Shown: positions 11,214 to 20,000, counted from the stretch's first letter. The stretch: DNA of 64,000 nucleotides from Arenicellales bacterium (GCA_958295885.1 OY282380.1:2480001-2544000), one strand, 5' to 3'. Notes: generated by a model not told the origin, from the letters alone. A program made the numbers and translations.

Positions 11214-11690
11214 TTCGTGGAAAATAATAAGATAAAGGTACAGACATAGCGATGCACATGATCGCCAAGATTGCCGCTAGGTGCTGGGGAATTCGCAGTG
11301 ACTACTAGATTTTCAGCTCAAATATCAATCTTGTCAACACTAAGCTGCGATACGGGAGGTCAGTAGATCGGAATCGGTTTCCAACTAATGCGGTACAATG
11401 TTGGCCGAAACCAAGAGAGGTTTGTTTATCAAAATTGGATCCTGAAGTTGAAAATCCTGATCACTTGGCAGATGTTAAATTACAGGCATCTAACTTATTG
11501 AACTGTCGGGGCTTTTCTCTTTTTTATGTGTTCATTTTCGGAACTAGTGTTCTTTATAATACGAAATAACACTATGTACATGTAGCACAACTTCTGTTTC
11601 CGATTTAGTCTATTACAAAGTATAAAATTAACTGGAATTTTCAAATCAAATATCTACGGCCTTGGTACAGTACAGACTGATGGTGTAAAG
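11214..11690. other. AT-rich intergenic stretch, no gene seen
   Basis: About 475 bases without a supported reading frame on either strand. It becomes visibly AT-rich toward 11690, which fits a promoter region for the AT-rich gene at 11691, but I cannot assign -35/-10 boxes with confidence. Confidence 0.5.
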
Positions 11691-12386
11691 ATGTTCAAGA
11701 TACGTCCATCAAGAATCACACTAGATGTCAGCATAAAATTTGAGCCGACTATTTTCGATTGGCAGAATGTGCCGGGTAAATATTTTGAATTGATACAAAG
11801 CGCGCTTACCTCAATTGTGACAACCGACAGTCTTCATGATTTCATGATTCAATCTGGAAACACTGTAGGTGATTTTGAGGCAAAGTTTAATATTTATGGT
11901 GGCCCTAGTTCCATAACGTTATCTGCAGATAATCTGTCATTCAACTTTCCAAACTTAATTCCATCTGATAATCAGCTAGTCCTTCAGATTATCAAGGAAG
12001 TGCATACGAGTTTTTATGAGAAATTTAATGAGCAGTCACATTCCTTGGTTCGTATTGGAATTTATGTTCATGCTGAGTTAGTTGACGGCAATTCACAGGA
12101 TGATTATTTGTCTCGATATTCCACACCTTATGCAGATTCAGTAGCAAAAGATTCAAATTGGGAAATTCAACCATCGGGGAGAATTTCAATTGTTGGTAAA
12201 GATAGAAATTGGCGTGCTACTTGTATGGTAGAAAATAGTGATCTTGTTGGAAATGCATTATTTTTGCAATTTGATTTGACACAAGAAATTAGTCAGAAAC
12301 ATACTTTTGAGAATATATTGGATAGTTACAGAAGAATTTCGTATACCTGCATGTCTTTTCTGGACTTACAACAAGTGAATGAGTAA
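11691..12386 (+). CDS. Unknown protein, AT-rich, next to a Xre/RES toxin-antitoxin pair
   Basis: A 231-residue soluble-looking protein that I do not recognise. No signal peptide, membrane segment or cysteine cluster is seen. The N-terminus FKIRPSRITLDVSIKFEP and the alternating hydrophobic pattern suggest a beta-rich or mixed fold. It is AT-richer than the housekeeping genes. It ends 8 bases before the antitoxin gene start, so it looks like the first gene of a three-gene unit (unknown, Xre-type antitoxin, RES toxin). A third component or a captured cargo gene are both possible. Confidence 0.7.
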   Translation: MFKIRPSRITLDVSIKFEPTIFDWQNVPGKYFELIQSALTSIVTTDSLHDFMIQSGNTVGDFEAKFNIYGGPSSITLSADNLSFNFPNLIPSDNQLVLQIIKEVHTSFYEKFNEQSHSLVRIGIYVHAELVDGNSQDDYLSRYSTPYADSVAKDSNWEIQPSGRISIVGKDRNWRATCMVENSDLVGNALFLQFDLTQEISQKHTFENILDSYRRISYTCMSFLDLQQVNE

Positions 12387-12394
12387 TAGTTGTT

Positions 12395-12952
12395 GTGTCG
12401 CTTGAATCAGTATCATCGGAAGGATTAAGCGAAACGCGCAAAAAGTACGCATTGCGCAAGTTTAGTAATGAACAAATCGACTTCGGAAGGAGAAGAGAAG
12501 AAGCTCAATTTGGAGAAATTTCAAGTACATCACCTTTGGGAGCACCAAATTATCATCCCTTGAATTATCCAAATTTGCGGAAGATTGAAAGTAGAACCGA
12601 ACAAAATGTAGTCAAAATAGTTTTTATAAAAACTTGTGAGCGGTGGCGGTTGGATGAAGAACAACAATGGATTTTGTTAGGCTACGGGGCTGACGGAGGT
12701 GTTCGACGGAGAATTTTTTTTGACAATTCTAATGAGCTATCGCGCGATGTTGAAGACCGTGCTGGATATGTTATAGGAATCAGTTTAGGGCTCAGTGCTT
12801 TATTCCAAGACAAACTGGAAGCGGAACTAAGTTGGCTCAATGAGCCTCGAGCTAATTTGAATTCCAAGTCAGCGATAGATTACATGCTCGAGGGTGGAAT
12901 GGTAAACTTAATTGTTGTTTCCGAGATGGTCAAACGTGAAAGAGGCATCTAA
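12395..12952 (+). CDS. Xre/MbcA/ParS-family antitoxin (DUF2384 toxin-binding domain)
   Basis: 185 residues starting at GTG, 8 bases after the unknown gene. The C-terminal half matches the Xre/MbcA/ParS antitoxin family: a WRLDEEQQWILLGYG helical segment, a dimer/helix segment (RAGYVIGISLGLSALF), and the toxin-binding domain with SWLNEPRANLNSKSAIDYMLEGG followed by VVSEMVKRERG. In known RES-Xre pairs this protein neutralises the RES toxin and represses its own operon. The N-terminal 65 residues are basic and may bind DNA. The toxin gene follows at 4 bases. Family assignment comes from motif memory, not a search. Confidence 0.8.
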   Translation: MSLESVSSEGLSETRKKYALRKFSNEQIDFGRRREEAQFGEISSTSPLGAPNYHPLNYPNLRKIESRTEQNVVKIVFIKTCERWRLDEEQQWILLGYGADGGVRRRIFFDNSNELSRDVEDRAGYVIGISLGLSALFQDKLEAELSWLNEPRANLNSKSAIDYMLEGGMVNLIVVSEMVKRERGI

Positions 12953-12955
12953 CAT

Positions 12956-13611
12956 TTGCTAGAAACTTGCGAATTCCAAAAGAAAAAAGAAACTGTTTAT
13001 CGACTCGCATGTTTAATTCCCTACAAATCCATTCAAAATAGATTAACGGAGCTAGGTCTAAGTGCTACGCCCGTAAATGTTGATAAAATTTCAAATTTAC
13101 TAAATCGTTTGAGCGTACCGTTGACTACAGAAGAAGTCATTGACGATGCGCTCCAACCCAAAACTAGTGAAGTTACACCGTTTCCCGAGTCTCGATTTAG
13201 TGAAGGAACAATCGGAGTGTACTATTCGGCAATTGAAGTTGCTACGTGCAAGCGGGAGATCGAATACCACCTTAGAATTCAAATCGCAGAAAACGGCAGC
13301 GAGGAAATAAAATATACACGCAAATTTCAATTGATAAAGTGCAATTATTCTGGAACCACGGTTGATTTGCGCGGCCAGGAAAAAATCATAATGAGTTGAT
13401 CAGTCAAGATAAATCTGGGTATGGTTTTTGTCAGGCACTGGGGTTGGAAGCAAAGCAATTCGATATAGATGGCTTCTTTACTCCGTCTGCCCGTGAAGTT
13501 CGTGGCACCTGTGTTCCAGTATTTGTCAGATCTGCTCTATCTCAATCGAGTATAGAATTTGAGGTTAATTTGACATTCTCGTACGTCGATATGAAGTTTC
13601 AATATTCGTAG
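12956..13611 (+). pseudogene. RES-domain toxin, apparently frameshifted at an A6 run
   Basis: Two overlapping frames (12956-13399 and 13396-13611) together make one RES protein: VYRLACLIPY at the start, ESRFSEGTIGVYYSAIEVATCKREIEYH (the Arg-Phe ... Tyr ... Glu core) in the first, and SGYGFCQALG ... FTPSAREVRGTCVPVFVRSAL in the second. RES toxins deplete NAD+ in the MbcT/ParT group. The frame changes at the A6 run 13380-13385; a one-base slip there would read from the first part into HNELISQD of the second. Start is TTG four bases after the antitoxin stop. This may be true inactivation or a sequencing error in a homopolymer. Confidence 0.75.
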
Positions 13612-14397
13612 AAACTCTGAATCCAAAAGTCTAGTCTCATCGTTCTGACAAATATAGGTTAGTAAGTCAAACTTGTTTCTTTCCATTTTTAGCGAATTCG
13701 TCGGAATTGCCTGCAGAATTTCTTACAGGATAATTTCTTTGCTGAACGCAGATTGAAATGAACCAATAGTTTTTCCTTGATACGAATTGTAATTTTTACA
13801 TTTCGAACCACTGTACGAACTATCGTCAGGTCTATTCGTTATAGCAACATGCACAAAATTTTGTAGTTTTTGGCTTTATTGCTTGTCTACAGAGAGAGAA
13901 ATACTGAGAGAAAGTCGGGTTTGAAAAGATGGTCCAGGAACTGAAATAAGGTGAGTGTGAATGAAGTTTGTCGTGCTGTAGTGCTTCAGTTGATTGACCC
14001 TCAAATTTCACTCAAATTTAGCCATCTTCGACGATCAAGAGACGCTCAGGACATTGCTGCTTTGCTGAGTAATCGATTGGATGAATTGCTCGGATGACCA
14101 TTCCGGTTAACTCAGCAGCCGAATCCACGGACAGTGCCGTATCTGCATTGGTTGGCCTGAATGCGGTCCGAGTTATTTGTAGGTCGTGGATTATTACTCG
14201 ACGGGAATCGAAATGAATACGAAGAGTGGATAGCTACAGGTACTTTTTATTGAGATTCTCCGCGAAGAAATAAAGACACTCAATATTTCAGTGAATACGC
14301 TGTCACAGGTAATTGTTTCAGTTGTCGCCAATGGAAAAAGCCAACTGCCACATCGTTTGCTGAACGCCGCTGCAAATTACGCTAGAGTTGTATTCCT
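13612..14397. other. Decayed region upstream of the second mcrB
   Basis: About 790 bases without an intact gene. In the same frame as the downstream mcrB, 13951-14097 reads as a 48-codon open stretch (SVNEVCRAVVLQLIDPQ ...), followed by further open stretches interrupted by TGA, TGA, TGA and a final TAG at 14383. This suggests that the mcrB reading frame once extended further upstream and has decayed, although I cannot assign the lost domain. Confidence 0.5.
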
Positions 14398-15603
14398 GTG
14401 GTTAGCAATACTAATTTATGGTTATTTTCCTACGAAAAAGACAGGGAAGCTGATGATATTGATAATCTTTGGGAAATTTTCGCTCAAGCAATTGATTTGA
14501 CAAATTCAGAGGAAATGAAGACCAGCAGTTCATTCATCGCCGCAAACGACATAGCAGCCAATGTTCGTCAAGTAGGATGGAGACTTACTATGGGACTTTT
14601 CTGGATTCGCCCTTGGCATTTTGTAACTCTTGATGAAAACACAAGGGAATTCGTTGAAAAAAATTCTGAGATTAAGATTCCGCTAAATGGACCAAAGGGG
14701 AAACCTAGTGGAAAGGAATATCTTGAACTCATTGAATTTCTCAAGGCTTGGTTTAAATTTAGTGATACATCTCTTCAATCATTCCCGGAGCTCTCGCTAG
14801 AGGCTAGGAATCAATTGGTACCACCTGATTACACCCTAAATGATATTTTGAAAGATGGCTGCTTCTTATCGAAAAACGAAGTGGAAGTGGCGTTGGAACG
14901 GCTGGAGTCAAAGAAAAATCTGATCCTGCAAGGCCCGCCGGGTACGGGAAAAACATGGCTCGGGAAACGTTTGGCCTACGCCTTGATCCAAAAAGAAGAC
15001 CAGGAGCGAATTCGAGTCATTCAGTTTCATCCCTCCCTGTCTTACGAGGATTTTGTTCGCGGCTGGCGACCCGATGGTGAAGGCAGGCTGGCACTCATCG
15101 ACGGAGTTTTCTTACAAGCGGTTGAAGCAGCCAAAAATGAACCGGATCGTCCCTTCGTTGTGATCATCGAAGAAATCAACCGCGGCAATCCGGCACAGAT
15201 TTTTGGCGAAATTCTGACCTTGTTGGAAAAAGACAAGCGAAACGAGAAAGAAGCGATTGAGCTTGCCTATCAACGCAAAGATCAGCTACATAAGCGAGTG
15301 TACATTCCCAGCAATCTCCACGTTGTTGGAACAATGAACATTGCTGATCGATCTTTAGCTCTGGTAGATTTGGCATTGCGCAGGCGGTTCGCTTTCATCA
15401 CGCTGAAGCCCATGCTCAATGAACGCTGGCAAAATTGGTGTAAAAAACGCGGGCTGGATTCTGCTGTCATTCAAAAGATTCGAGATCGGATGACAGAGCT
15501 GAATGACAGGATCGAGAAAGATCGTTCTCTCGGCAGGCAGTTTAAAATTGGGCACAGCTACGTCACTCCAACCTCTAGAGAGAAAATTGGCGATGCTAAA
15601 TGA
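14398..15603 (+). CDS. McrB-type restriction ATPase/GTPase, second copy with a different N-terminal module and a premature stop
   Basis: 401 residues from GTG. Residues 1-150 (WLFSYEKDREADDIDNLWE ... GLFWIRPWHFVTLDENTREFV) are unrelated to the EVE-type start of the first copy and resemble N-terminal modules of other McrB-like ATPases. From about residue 153 the AAA+ motor is nearly identical to copy 1, with GPPGTGKT, VVIIEEINRGNPAQ and NIADRSLALVDLALRRRF. A TGA at 15601-15603 replaces the CGA (Arg) of copy 1, cutting off about 37 codons; the frame stays open to the ancestral stop at 15715-15717, which overlaps mcrC by GTGA. The N-terminal boundary is uncertain, because a stop at 14383 and decayed sequence lie upstream. 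Confidence 0.8.
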   Translation: MVSNTNLWLFSYEKDREADDIDNLWEIFAQAIDLTNSEEMKTSSSFIAANDIAANVRQVGWRLTMGLFWIRPWHFVTLDENTREFVEKNSEIKIPLNGPKGKPSGKEYLELIEFLKAWFKFSDTSLQSFPELSLEARNQLVPPDYTLNDILKDGCFLSKNEVEVALERLESKKNLILQGPPGTGKTWLGKRLAYALIQKEDQERIRVIQFHPSLSYEDFVRGWRPDGEGRLALIDGVFLQAVEAAKNEPDRPFVVIIEEINRGNPAQIFGEILTLLEKDKRNEKEAIELAYQRKDQLHKRVYIPSNLHVVGTMNIADRSLALVDLALRRRFAFITLKPMLNERWQNWCKKRGLDSAVIQKIRDRMTELNDRIEKDRSLGRQFKIGHSYVTPTSREKIGDAK

Positions 15604-16124
15604 TGGTTCCAGAATATCGTAGAAACCGAGATCAGCCCAATGCTGGAAGAGTACTGGTATGCCGACCCGGACCAAGCGAATGATGCCGTAAAGAAGCTGC
15701 TCGAAGATTTCTCGTGAGATCTACAATTCGGAATAAGGACTTAATCGATGCCGATCAATTGCTGTTAGGCAAAATCCCTGTACAAAACGTCTGGCTTCTT
15801 TTTCTCTATGCGTATGATCTCGCACAGTTTCGAGATCATTTCAAAAGCGAAGTAAAAGCATCTCCAGACTACAAGGCACTCATTGCACGGCTTCTGTGTC
15901 ATGTCACCGAAAAACGCCTTCGGCGAAATCTCAGTTTCGGATATCGACATCGCGAAGACGTTCTGCAGCGAGTTCGGGGGCGGATAGATGTTTTAAGAAC
16001 ATTTTCGAATGAGCTTTTAAAGAAAGGCGAGATCGCATGCCGTTTTGAAGAACTGACCGTCAATACACCACGCAACAGGCTTGTGCACGCAGCGCTGTCC
16101 AAATTGGTTCACTACGCCGCCAGC
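14854..16124 (+). repeat. Direct repeat copy 2 (mcrB motor plus start of mcrC)
   Basis: Partner of the repeat at 9475-10748, same orientation. Between the copies lie the mcrC remnant's IS3 junction, the unknown gene and the Xre/RES pair, so recombination between the repeats would delete about 5.4 kb. Copy 2 keeps the full mcrC downstream of the shared segment. Confidence 0.9.
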
Positions 16125-16889
16125 GACCAAAGTTTTAAGAGCAATGATGAACTCGTGTCGCGATGCCGATCCTTGGCGAATACGCTAAACCGTTTAGGCG
16201 TAAGCGGTGATGTGCCTTCGCGGGCCGAGATCGCATCGGACCAGATTGCGCAGCATCAGGCTGAGGACCGTCTCATGGTTTCCCTTGCACAGGCGGTGTT
16301 TGCTCTGATACTTCCGACTGAAAGATCGGGTTATCGATCACTGCTGAGAGCGTGGCGTGAAAATATCAAGCCCAGTGTGCTTTTTGAAAAGGCAATCGCA
16401 AATTTTTACACGGTAGAACTGCCGGAAATACCAGGCAGCGATGGATGGAGGGTCCATAAGCAGAAACATTTCGATTGGCCCATCGAAACCGAATCCCAGG
16501 GTAACGCAGCCTATCTGCCCATAATGAAAACCGACATCTTTTTGAAAAACGAAAAGCAGGGCAGACGAATCGTAATTGATACGAAGTTCAAAACGATCAG
16601 TAAAAATAACGAATTTGGTCAGCCGAAATTCATATCGACGGACCTGTATCAGATTTATTCCTATGTCCGAAGTCAGGATGGTGTAGATGACACAATGTCA
16701 CAATGCGCGGAAGGCATCTTGCTCTATCCATCCATCGGCATCGATTTTGACGAAGAATTTATAATCCAAGGACATCGGTTTCGATTCGTCACGATCGATT
16801 TGAAACTTCCAAGCAGCGAATTCATACAACGGCTTCGACAAATCCCGAATTTCACTCGACGTGACATCGTAGCGACTTTTCAAAATTAG
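15714..16889 (+). CDS. McrC-type nuclease subunit of an McrBC restriction system
   Basis: 391 residues starting at GTG inside the ancestral mcrB stop (GTGA overlap), the usual translational coupling in mcrBC. The N-terminal part contains LLFLYAYDL, characteristic of McrC (McrB-binding region). The C-terminal PD-(D/E)XK nuclease core reads MKTDIFL ... RRIVIDTKFK, giving the Asp ... Asp-Thr-Lys catalytic pattern near residues 275-300, followed by a DLYQIYSYV helix. McrC is recruited by the McrB ring to cut DNA carrying modified bases. The frame is complete, making this the only intact McrC in the island. Whether the shortened McrB copies can drive it is unknown. Confidence 0.88.
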   Translation: MRSTIRNKDLIDADQLLLGKIPVQNVWLLFLYAYDLAQFRDHFKSEVKASPDYKALIARLLCHVTEKRLRRNLSFGYRHREDVLQRVRGRIDVLRTFSNELLKKGEIACRFEELTVNTPRNRLVHAALSKLVHYAASDQSFKSNDELVSRCRSLANTLNRLGVSGDVPSRAEIASDQIAQHQAEDRLMVSLAQAVFALILPTERSGYRSLLRAWRENIKPSVLFEKAIANFYTVELPEIPGSDGWRVHKQKHFDWPIETESQGNAAYLPIMKTDIFLKNEKQGRRIVIDTKFKTISKNNEFGQPKFISTDLYQIYSYVRSQDGVDDTMSQCAEGILLYPSIGIDFDEEFIIQGHRFRFVTIDLKLPSSEFIQRLRQIPNFTRRDIVATFQN

Positions 16890-17194
16890 CAGGTAAACAA
16901 CCGGGCAGCTACGAGCATTACGCGGTACGGTCGAATCATCGTCAGCAAGCGCGAACCGAGGCATTTTCGGTGTTAGAAACAGATTGATTTGATTGAGTAA
17001 ATCAAGGGGTGGAAATATTTGTTAACCCAAAATAACGCTGTTTTCTGCGTTATTCCGAGCATTTTGGCAGTTTTCCAGCCAATTCTACCCCAGTCGGCAA
17101 AAGGCGACTGCACCGGGCACCCGAAGTCAGCCTGTAATTTATTATAATACCATATGTTATCAATAAGTTATGGTTTACATTCACTAGGCATTTT
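16890..17194. other. Gap between mcrC and the IS66-type element, with a hairpin
   Basis: No gene seen. At 17031-17054 an 8-bp stem AATAACGC/GCGTTATT encloses an 8-base loop. On the minus strand it is followed by TTTT, so it could act as a weak terminator. The stretch up to 17194 becomes AT-rich before the insertion element. Confidence 0.5.
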
Positions 17195-17214
17195 GTAAAT
17201 ATTCGGCCAAGCCC
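17195..17214 (+). repeat. Left terminal inverted repeat of the IS66-type element
   Basis: GTAAATATTCGGCCAAGCCC; first 16 bases identical to the reverse complement of the right end. Starts with the GTAA typical of IS66 ends. Confidence 0.88.
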
Positions 17215-17229
17215 ATAGGCCGAGAGGAA

Positions 17230-18138
17230 TCAACTGTTGAGAATTATCCTGAAGTCCCGGCACAGAGGGTACAGCCAGATATCCTTGATCGGTAATGTTG
17301 GCTTGGCGGAGGCAGCGCATTTGCCGAGTCCTTTCGTTTGACCGACATTGATCCAGTTCGCAGCCCGGTAGCATGTACCAAAAAAGCGCTGTTCAACGAA
17401 AGTCTCAAGCAGCACCGGTCGAATCCGGTAACGATCGTACCACTGCTGCGGCAGTTCCCGGGCGAGCCTTGCAAGCAGGTGCGAGGCAAGATTGGGGCAC
17501 TTGATCCAAGGCAGAATGAGGAATCTTGCATGGTTTACGATCAGCGCCAGATTGGCTTCTCTGCGCTCCCGATTCCAGCCGATGAAGTCATCCCGGGGTG
17601 CGGTTTTCCATGCTGCGGCACCGAAGCCGAAGGCGGCGACAATCTGACGGTCTATGGCAGCGAAATAACGCTGCTGAGCGCCGGGCAGGGGTTTGTATCC
17701 AAGATAATGATAGCGTTCAATGTATTCGTTCCAAAGATGTGAATCAGCGGGGGTTGACACCCGCCACAGTTGAGGTGTTGGCAACTCATGCAGCGGCGCA
17801 CGGATCGGTGTCTGCGCTGCAGTGCTGTCGGTGAAGCGGATGACCGCCCTGGGAGGCTGGCGACGAGGTGGCGGCAACACAATCAGCTGATCTCGATACA
17901 TGCGCAGCATCGCCACCCGGCACGACATCTGTTTGAGTCCTCCATCGGGCTTTTTCCAATCCAGCAGCTCACAGACCTGCTGCGACAGCCGGGTTCTGGA
18001 ACTGTCAGGATGGGCGGCAATCAGTTTGCGAATGCGCTCCAGCTCCTTGGAACTGAAGTCGCGTCCGCAATATCGAGTCATGGCGGCTGTGAGACGGTTG
18101 AAAGACAGCCGCGTTGCGTTGATACCGCTGCCTCGCAC
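17230..18138 (-). CDS. DUF4338 (DruA-like) protein carried by the IS66-type element
   Basis: 302 residues, intact. The N-terminal part (YCGRDFSSKELERIRKLIAA ... LSQQVCELLDWKKPDGGLK) looks like a small DNA-binding helical domain. The DUF4338 core follows: IERYHYLGYKPLPGAQQRYF, FGFGAAAWKTAPRDDFIGW, RFLILPWIKCPNLASHLL, VLLETFVEQRFFGTCYRAANW and KDIWLYPL. The domain is known from DruA of the Druantia anti-phage system and is also often found beside IS66-type transposases. Here no other Druantia gene (helicase DruE etc.) is present, so an element-linked function or passenger is the better reading. It overlaps the transposase 3' end by about 60 bases and is likely translated from the same transcript. 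Confidence 0.85.
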   Translation of the reverse strand: MRGSGINATRLSFNRLTAAMTRYCGRDFSSKELERIRKLIAAHPDSSRTRLSQQVCELLDWKKPDGGLKQMSCRVAMLRMYRDQLIVLPPPRRQPPRAVIRFTDSTAAQTPIRAPLHELPTPQLWRVSTPADSHLWNEYIERYHYLGYKPLPGAQQRYFAAIDRQIVAAFGFGAAAWKTAPRDDFIGWNRERREANLALIVNHARFLILPWIKCPNLASHLLARLARELPQQWYDRYRIRPVLLETFVEQRFFGTCYRAANWINVGQTKGLGKCAASAKPTLPIKDIWLYPLCRDFRIILNS

Positions 18139-19615
18139 TTTGAGATCAGAGAACTGCGCTGGCTGACTGCAGTCGGTGGCTGCGACATCTCAGCCCGTCG
18201 AGCCTCGCTCATCCGCCAGGGAATGAAAGTCTCAAGATTCTCAGGCGCCTGTCCGCCATTGGCGGCGCAGGCGCTGAGATATTCATACAGCCATCGATGG
18301 GGATTGAGATCCCACAAAAGCAGGCTCTGAATGATTGAGAACATCTGTGCTGCCAGCGAAGCGCTCCAGTGACTGCCCGAACCGCGGCAGTTCTTGCGCA
18401 GCATCGCTGGGTTGTGCATCTTCCGTTCCCCAGAGTTATTATCAAGCGCAACCTGGGGATGTTTTAAAAACACCATCAGCCCCGACCAGTGATTCTGCAG
18501 ACTGCTCAGCACCTTGAGTTGGGCCGGATGCATCTGTTCTGCCGACAATTCATGCTTCAAAGTCCGCTCCATCTGCTCGACCGAGCGCTCAAGCCGCTAC
18601 TGTTGGCGCATGAATGATTCGCTTTGCTGAGCCAACGGCCTCGACTCATCGAAATGCTCCTGACGACGCGCATTGAGGTGATAGAGCTCGCCAATGCGCT
18701 CCCGCCACTCGAACATCCACGGCTCCAGTTGCGGGTACTGCACCGCAGCTTCGAGATAATCCCGCCGCATATGAACCCAGCAAAAGCCAGTATGATCGCC
18801 GCATTGACCTTCGCCAATCGTTTGTAACCACTGTAACGGTCACAAATGACAAACACTTCCTTGAGCTTCTCAGACAGTGAACTGAAGTGCTTGATCGGAA
18901 CATCACCGCTGCGCGTCGGCTCAATGCGGTAGATCACCGATGAAGCGCTCTCAAACACCCACAGATACCACCGATTGCCGATTTTCCCCTCCATCTTCTC
19001 ATAGACCTTCCAGCCGGTCTCGTCACAGTGAAATACCGAATCTTCCATCTGCCGCTGCATCAACTGATCCAACAGCGGCTCGAGCCACGGCGCCATCTTG
19101 GCTGTCACCACGGCCGGAGTTTGACGGCAGTTGCAGGTCTTTGCATATTTTTTCCACCGGATCTCGCGAATATGCGCCTTCGTAAAATATTCCAGAATCT
19201 CCGAGTTGTCGGTGTTCGACATCGGCACATAGGCAGCGCCACAGGAATCGCACACCTGATCTTCAGGCGCAACATCCAAGGTTTCAACTTCACGCGGCAA
19301 TTTCTCTCGAGGCGTGCGTCCATGACCCTTGCTGCCGCGCTGTGCGCCGCGCTTTTTCTTCGGCGCAGCCGACGCAGGTTCCAAAGCCTCGCTTTTTTTG
19401 ACCGACTTTTTTTCAGTTTTACGACCATAGACCTGTTTCTCCAACTGCCATACCCGCGCCTTTGTTCGCTCCAATTCCTCACTCTGCCGGCGATGCTTCT
19501 CCAGCAGCTTCAAATACTTTCGGGTTTCATGCTCCTGCTGGGATTGCTCCAAATGGTAACATTTATCTTTCCATTGTTGAGCAAGGCCCCGCCAACGGTT
19601 CACATCATACTTCAA
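18078..19615 (-). pseudogene. IS66-family transposase TnpC, frameshifted
   Basis: Reads on the minus strand from ATG at 19615: N-terminal coiled coil, basic linker, the zinc-binding segment VCDSCGAAY, and the DDE domain with HCDETGWKVY and FVICDRYSGYKRL. At 18782-18785 (A4 on the plus strand) one base is missing. The expected frame continues as FCWVHMRRDYLEAA, but the actual frame diverges to a nonsense tail ending at 18557. The restored frame also has a TAG at 18599-18597. The C-terminal part with the catalytic Glu (NNSGERKMHNPAMLRKN) lies in the frame 18572-18078. Two independent lesions make autonomous transposition unlikely. Confidence 0.88.
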
Positions 19616-19798
19616 CTGAATATGCTCCTGCTTCGACCGCGTTACGAATTGTTTGGAAAAAGGCGTCGATGCACCTTTTCCCGAATCCGAAAACTCCGCA
19701 GTGGGCTTATTGGGTTGAACTCATTTGACATGCACGATTTATTTACACTATTGGTGTCGTGGTGTCCATAGCTGAAGCAAATTTATTTCTATTCGATA

Positions 19799-19818
19799 AG
19801 GGTTGGCCGAATATTTAC
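19799..19818 (-). repeat. Right terminal inverted repeat of the IS66-type element
   Basis: Reads GTAAATATTCGGCCAACCCT inward on the minus strand; pairs with the left end at 17195-17214. Confidence 0.88.
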
Positions 19819-20000
19819 GTTAATGGCATCGACCAGCCTGATTTAGTTTTGGAATTAAGTGCCGAAGGTGTTAAAATTACCCGCTGTGTCAAACAGATAA
19901 TCGCTAGCCCTCAGGCAGTGTAGAGTTCTCGAAAAAATGGTTTGTTTCATTCGATTGCCAACACGGCATTGACCACAGGGTATTGTTGATAAGAGCCGTT

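Larger units (their letters stand above)
17195..19818 (-). mobile_element. IS66-type insertion element with broken transposase and DUF4338/DruA-like passenger
   Basis: The ends are inverted repeats starting 5'-GTAA as in IS66: GTAAATATTCGGCCAAGCCC at 17195-17214, and GTAAATATTCGGCCAACCCT read inward from 19818. The first 16 bases are identical. Inside, both genes are on the minus strand: a TnpC transposase (19615 to 18078) and the DUF4338 gene (18138 to 17230). No tnpA/tnpB-like genes are present. Flanking octamers (GGCATTTT left, GTTAATGG right) do not match, so no target duplication is visible. That suggests age or rearrangement. Confidence 0.88.

Noticed and set aside
15601..15603. Selenocysteine at the TGA in mcrB copy 2
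   Set aside because: Copy 1 has CGA (Arg) at this site, there is no redox context and no obvious SECIS-like hairpin; nonsense mutation is simpler.
17230..18138. A Druantia anti-phage system
   Set aside because: Only a DruA-like protein is present, inside IS66-type ends; no DruE-type helicase or other Druantia genes nearby.
19819..19826. Eight-base target duplication of the IS66-type element
   Set aside because: The flanking octamers GGCATTTT and GTTAATGG do not match, so none is claimed.
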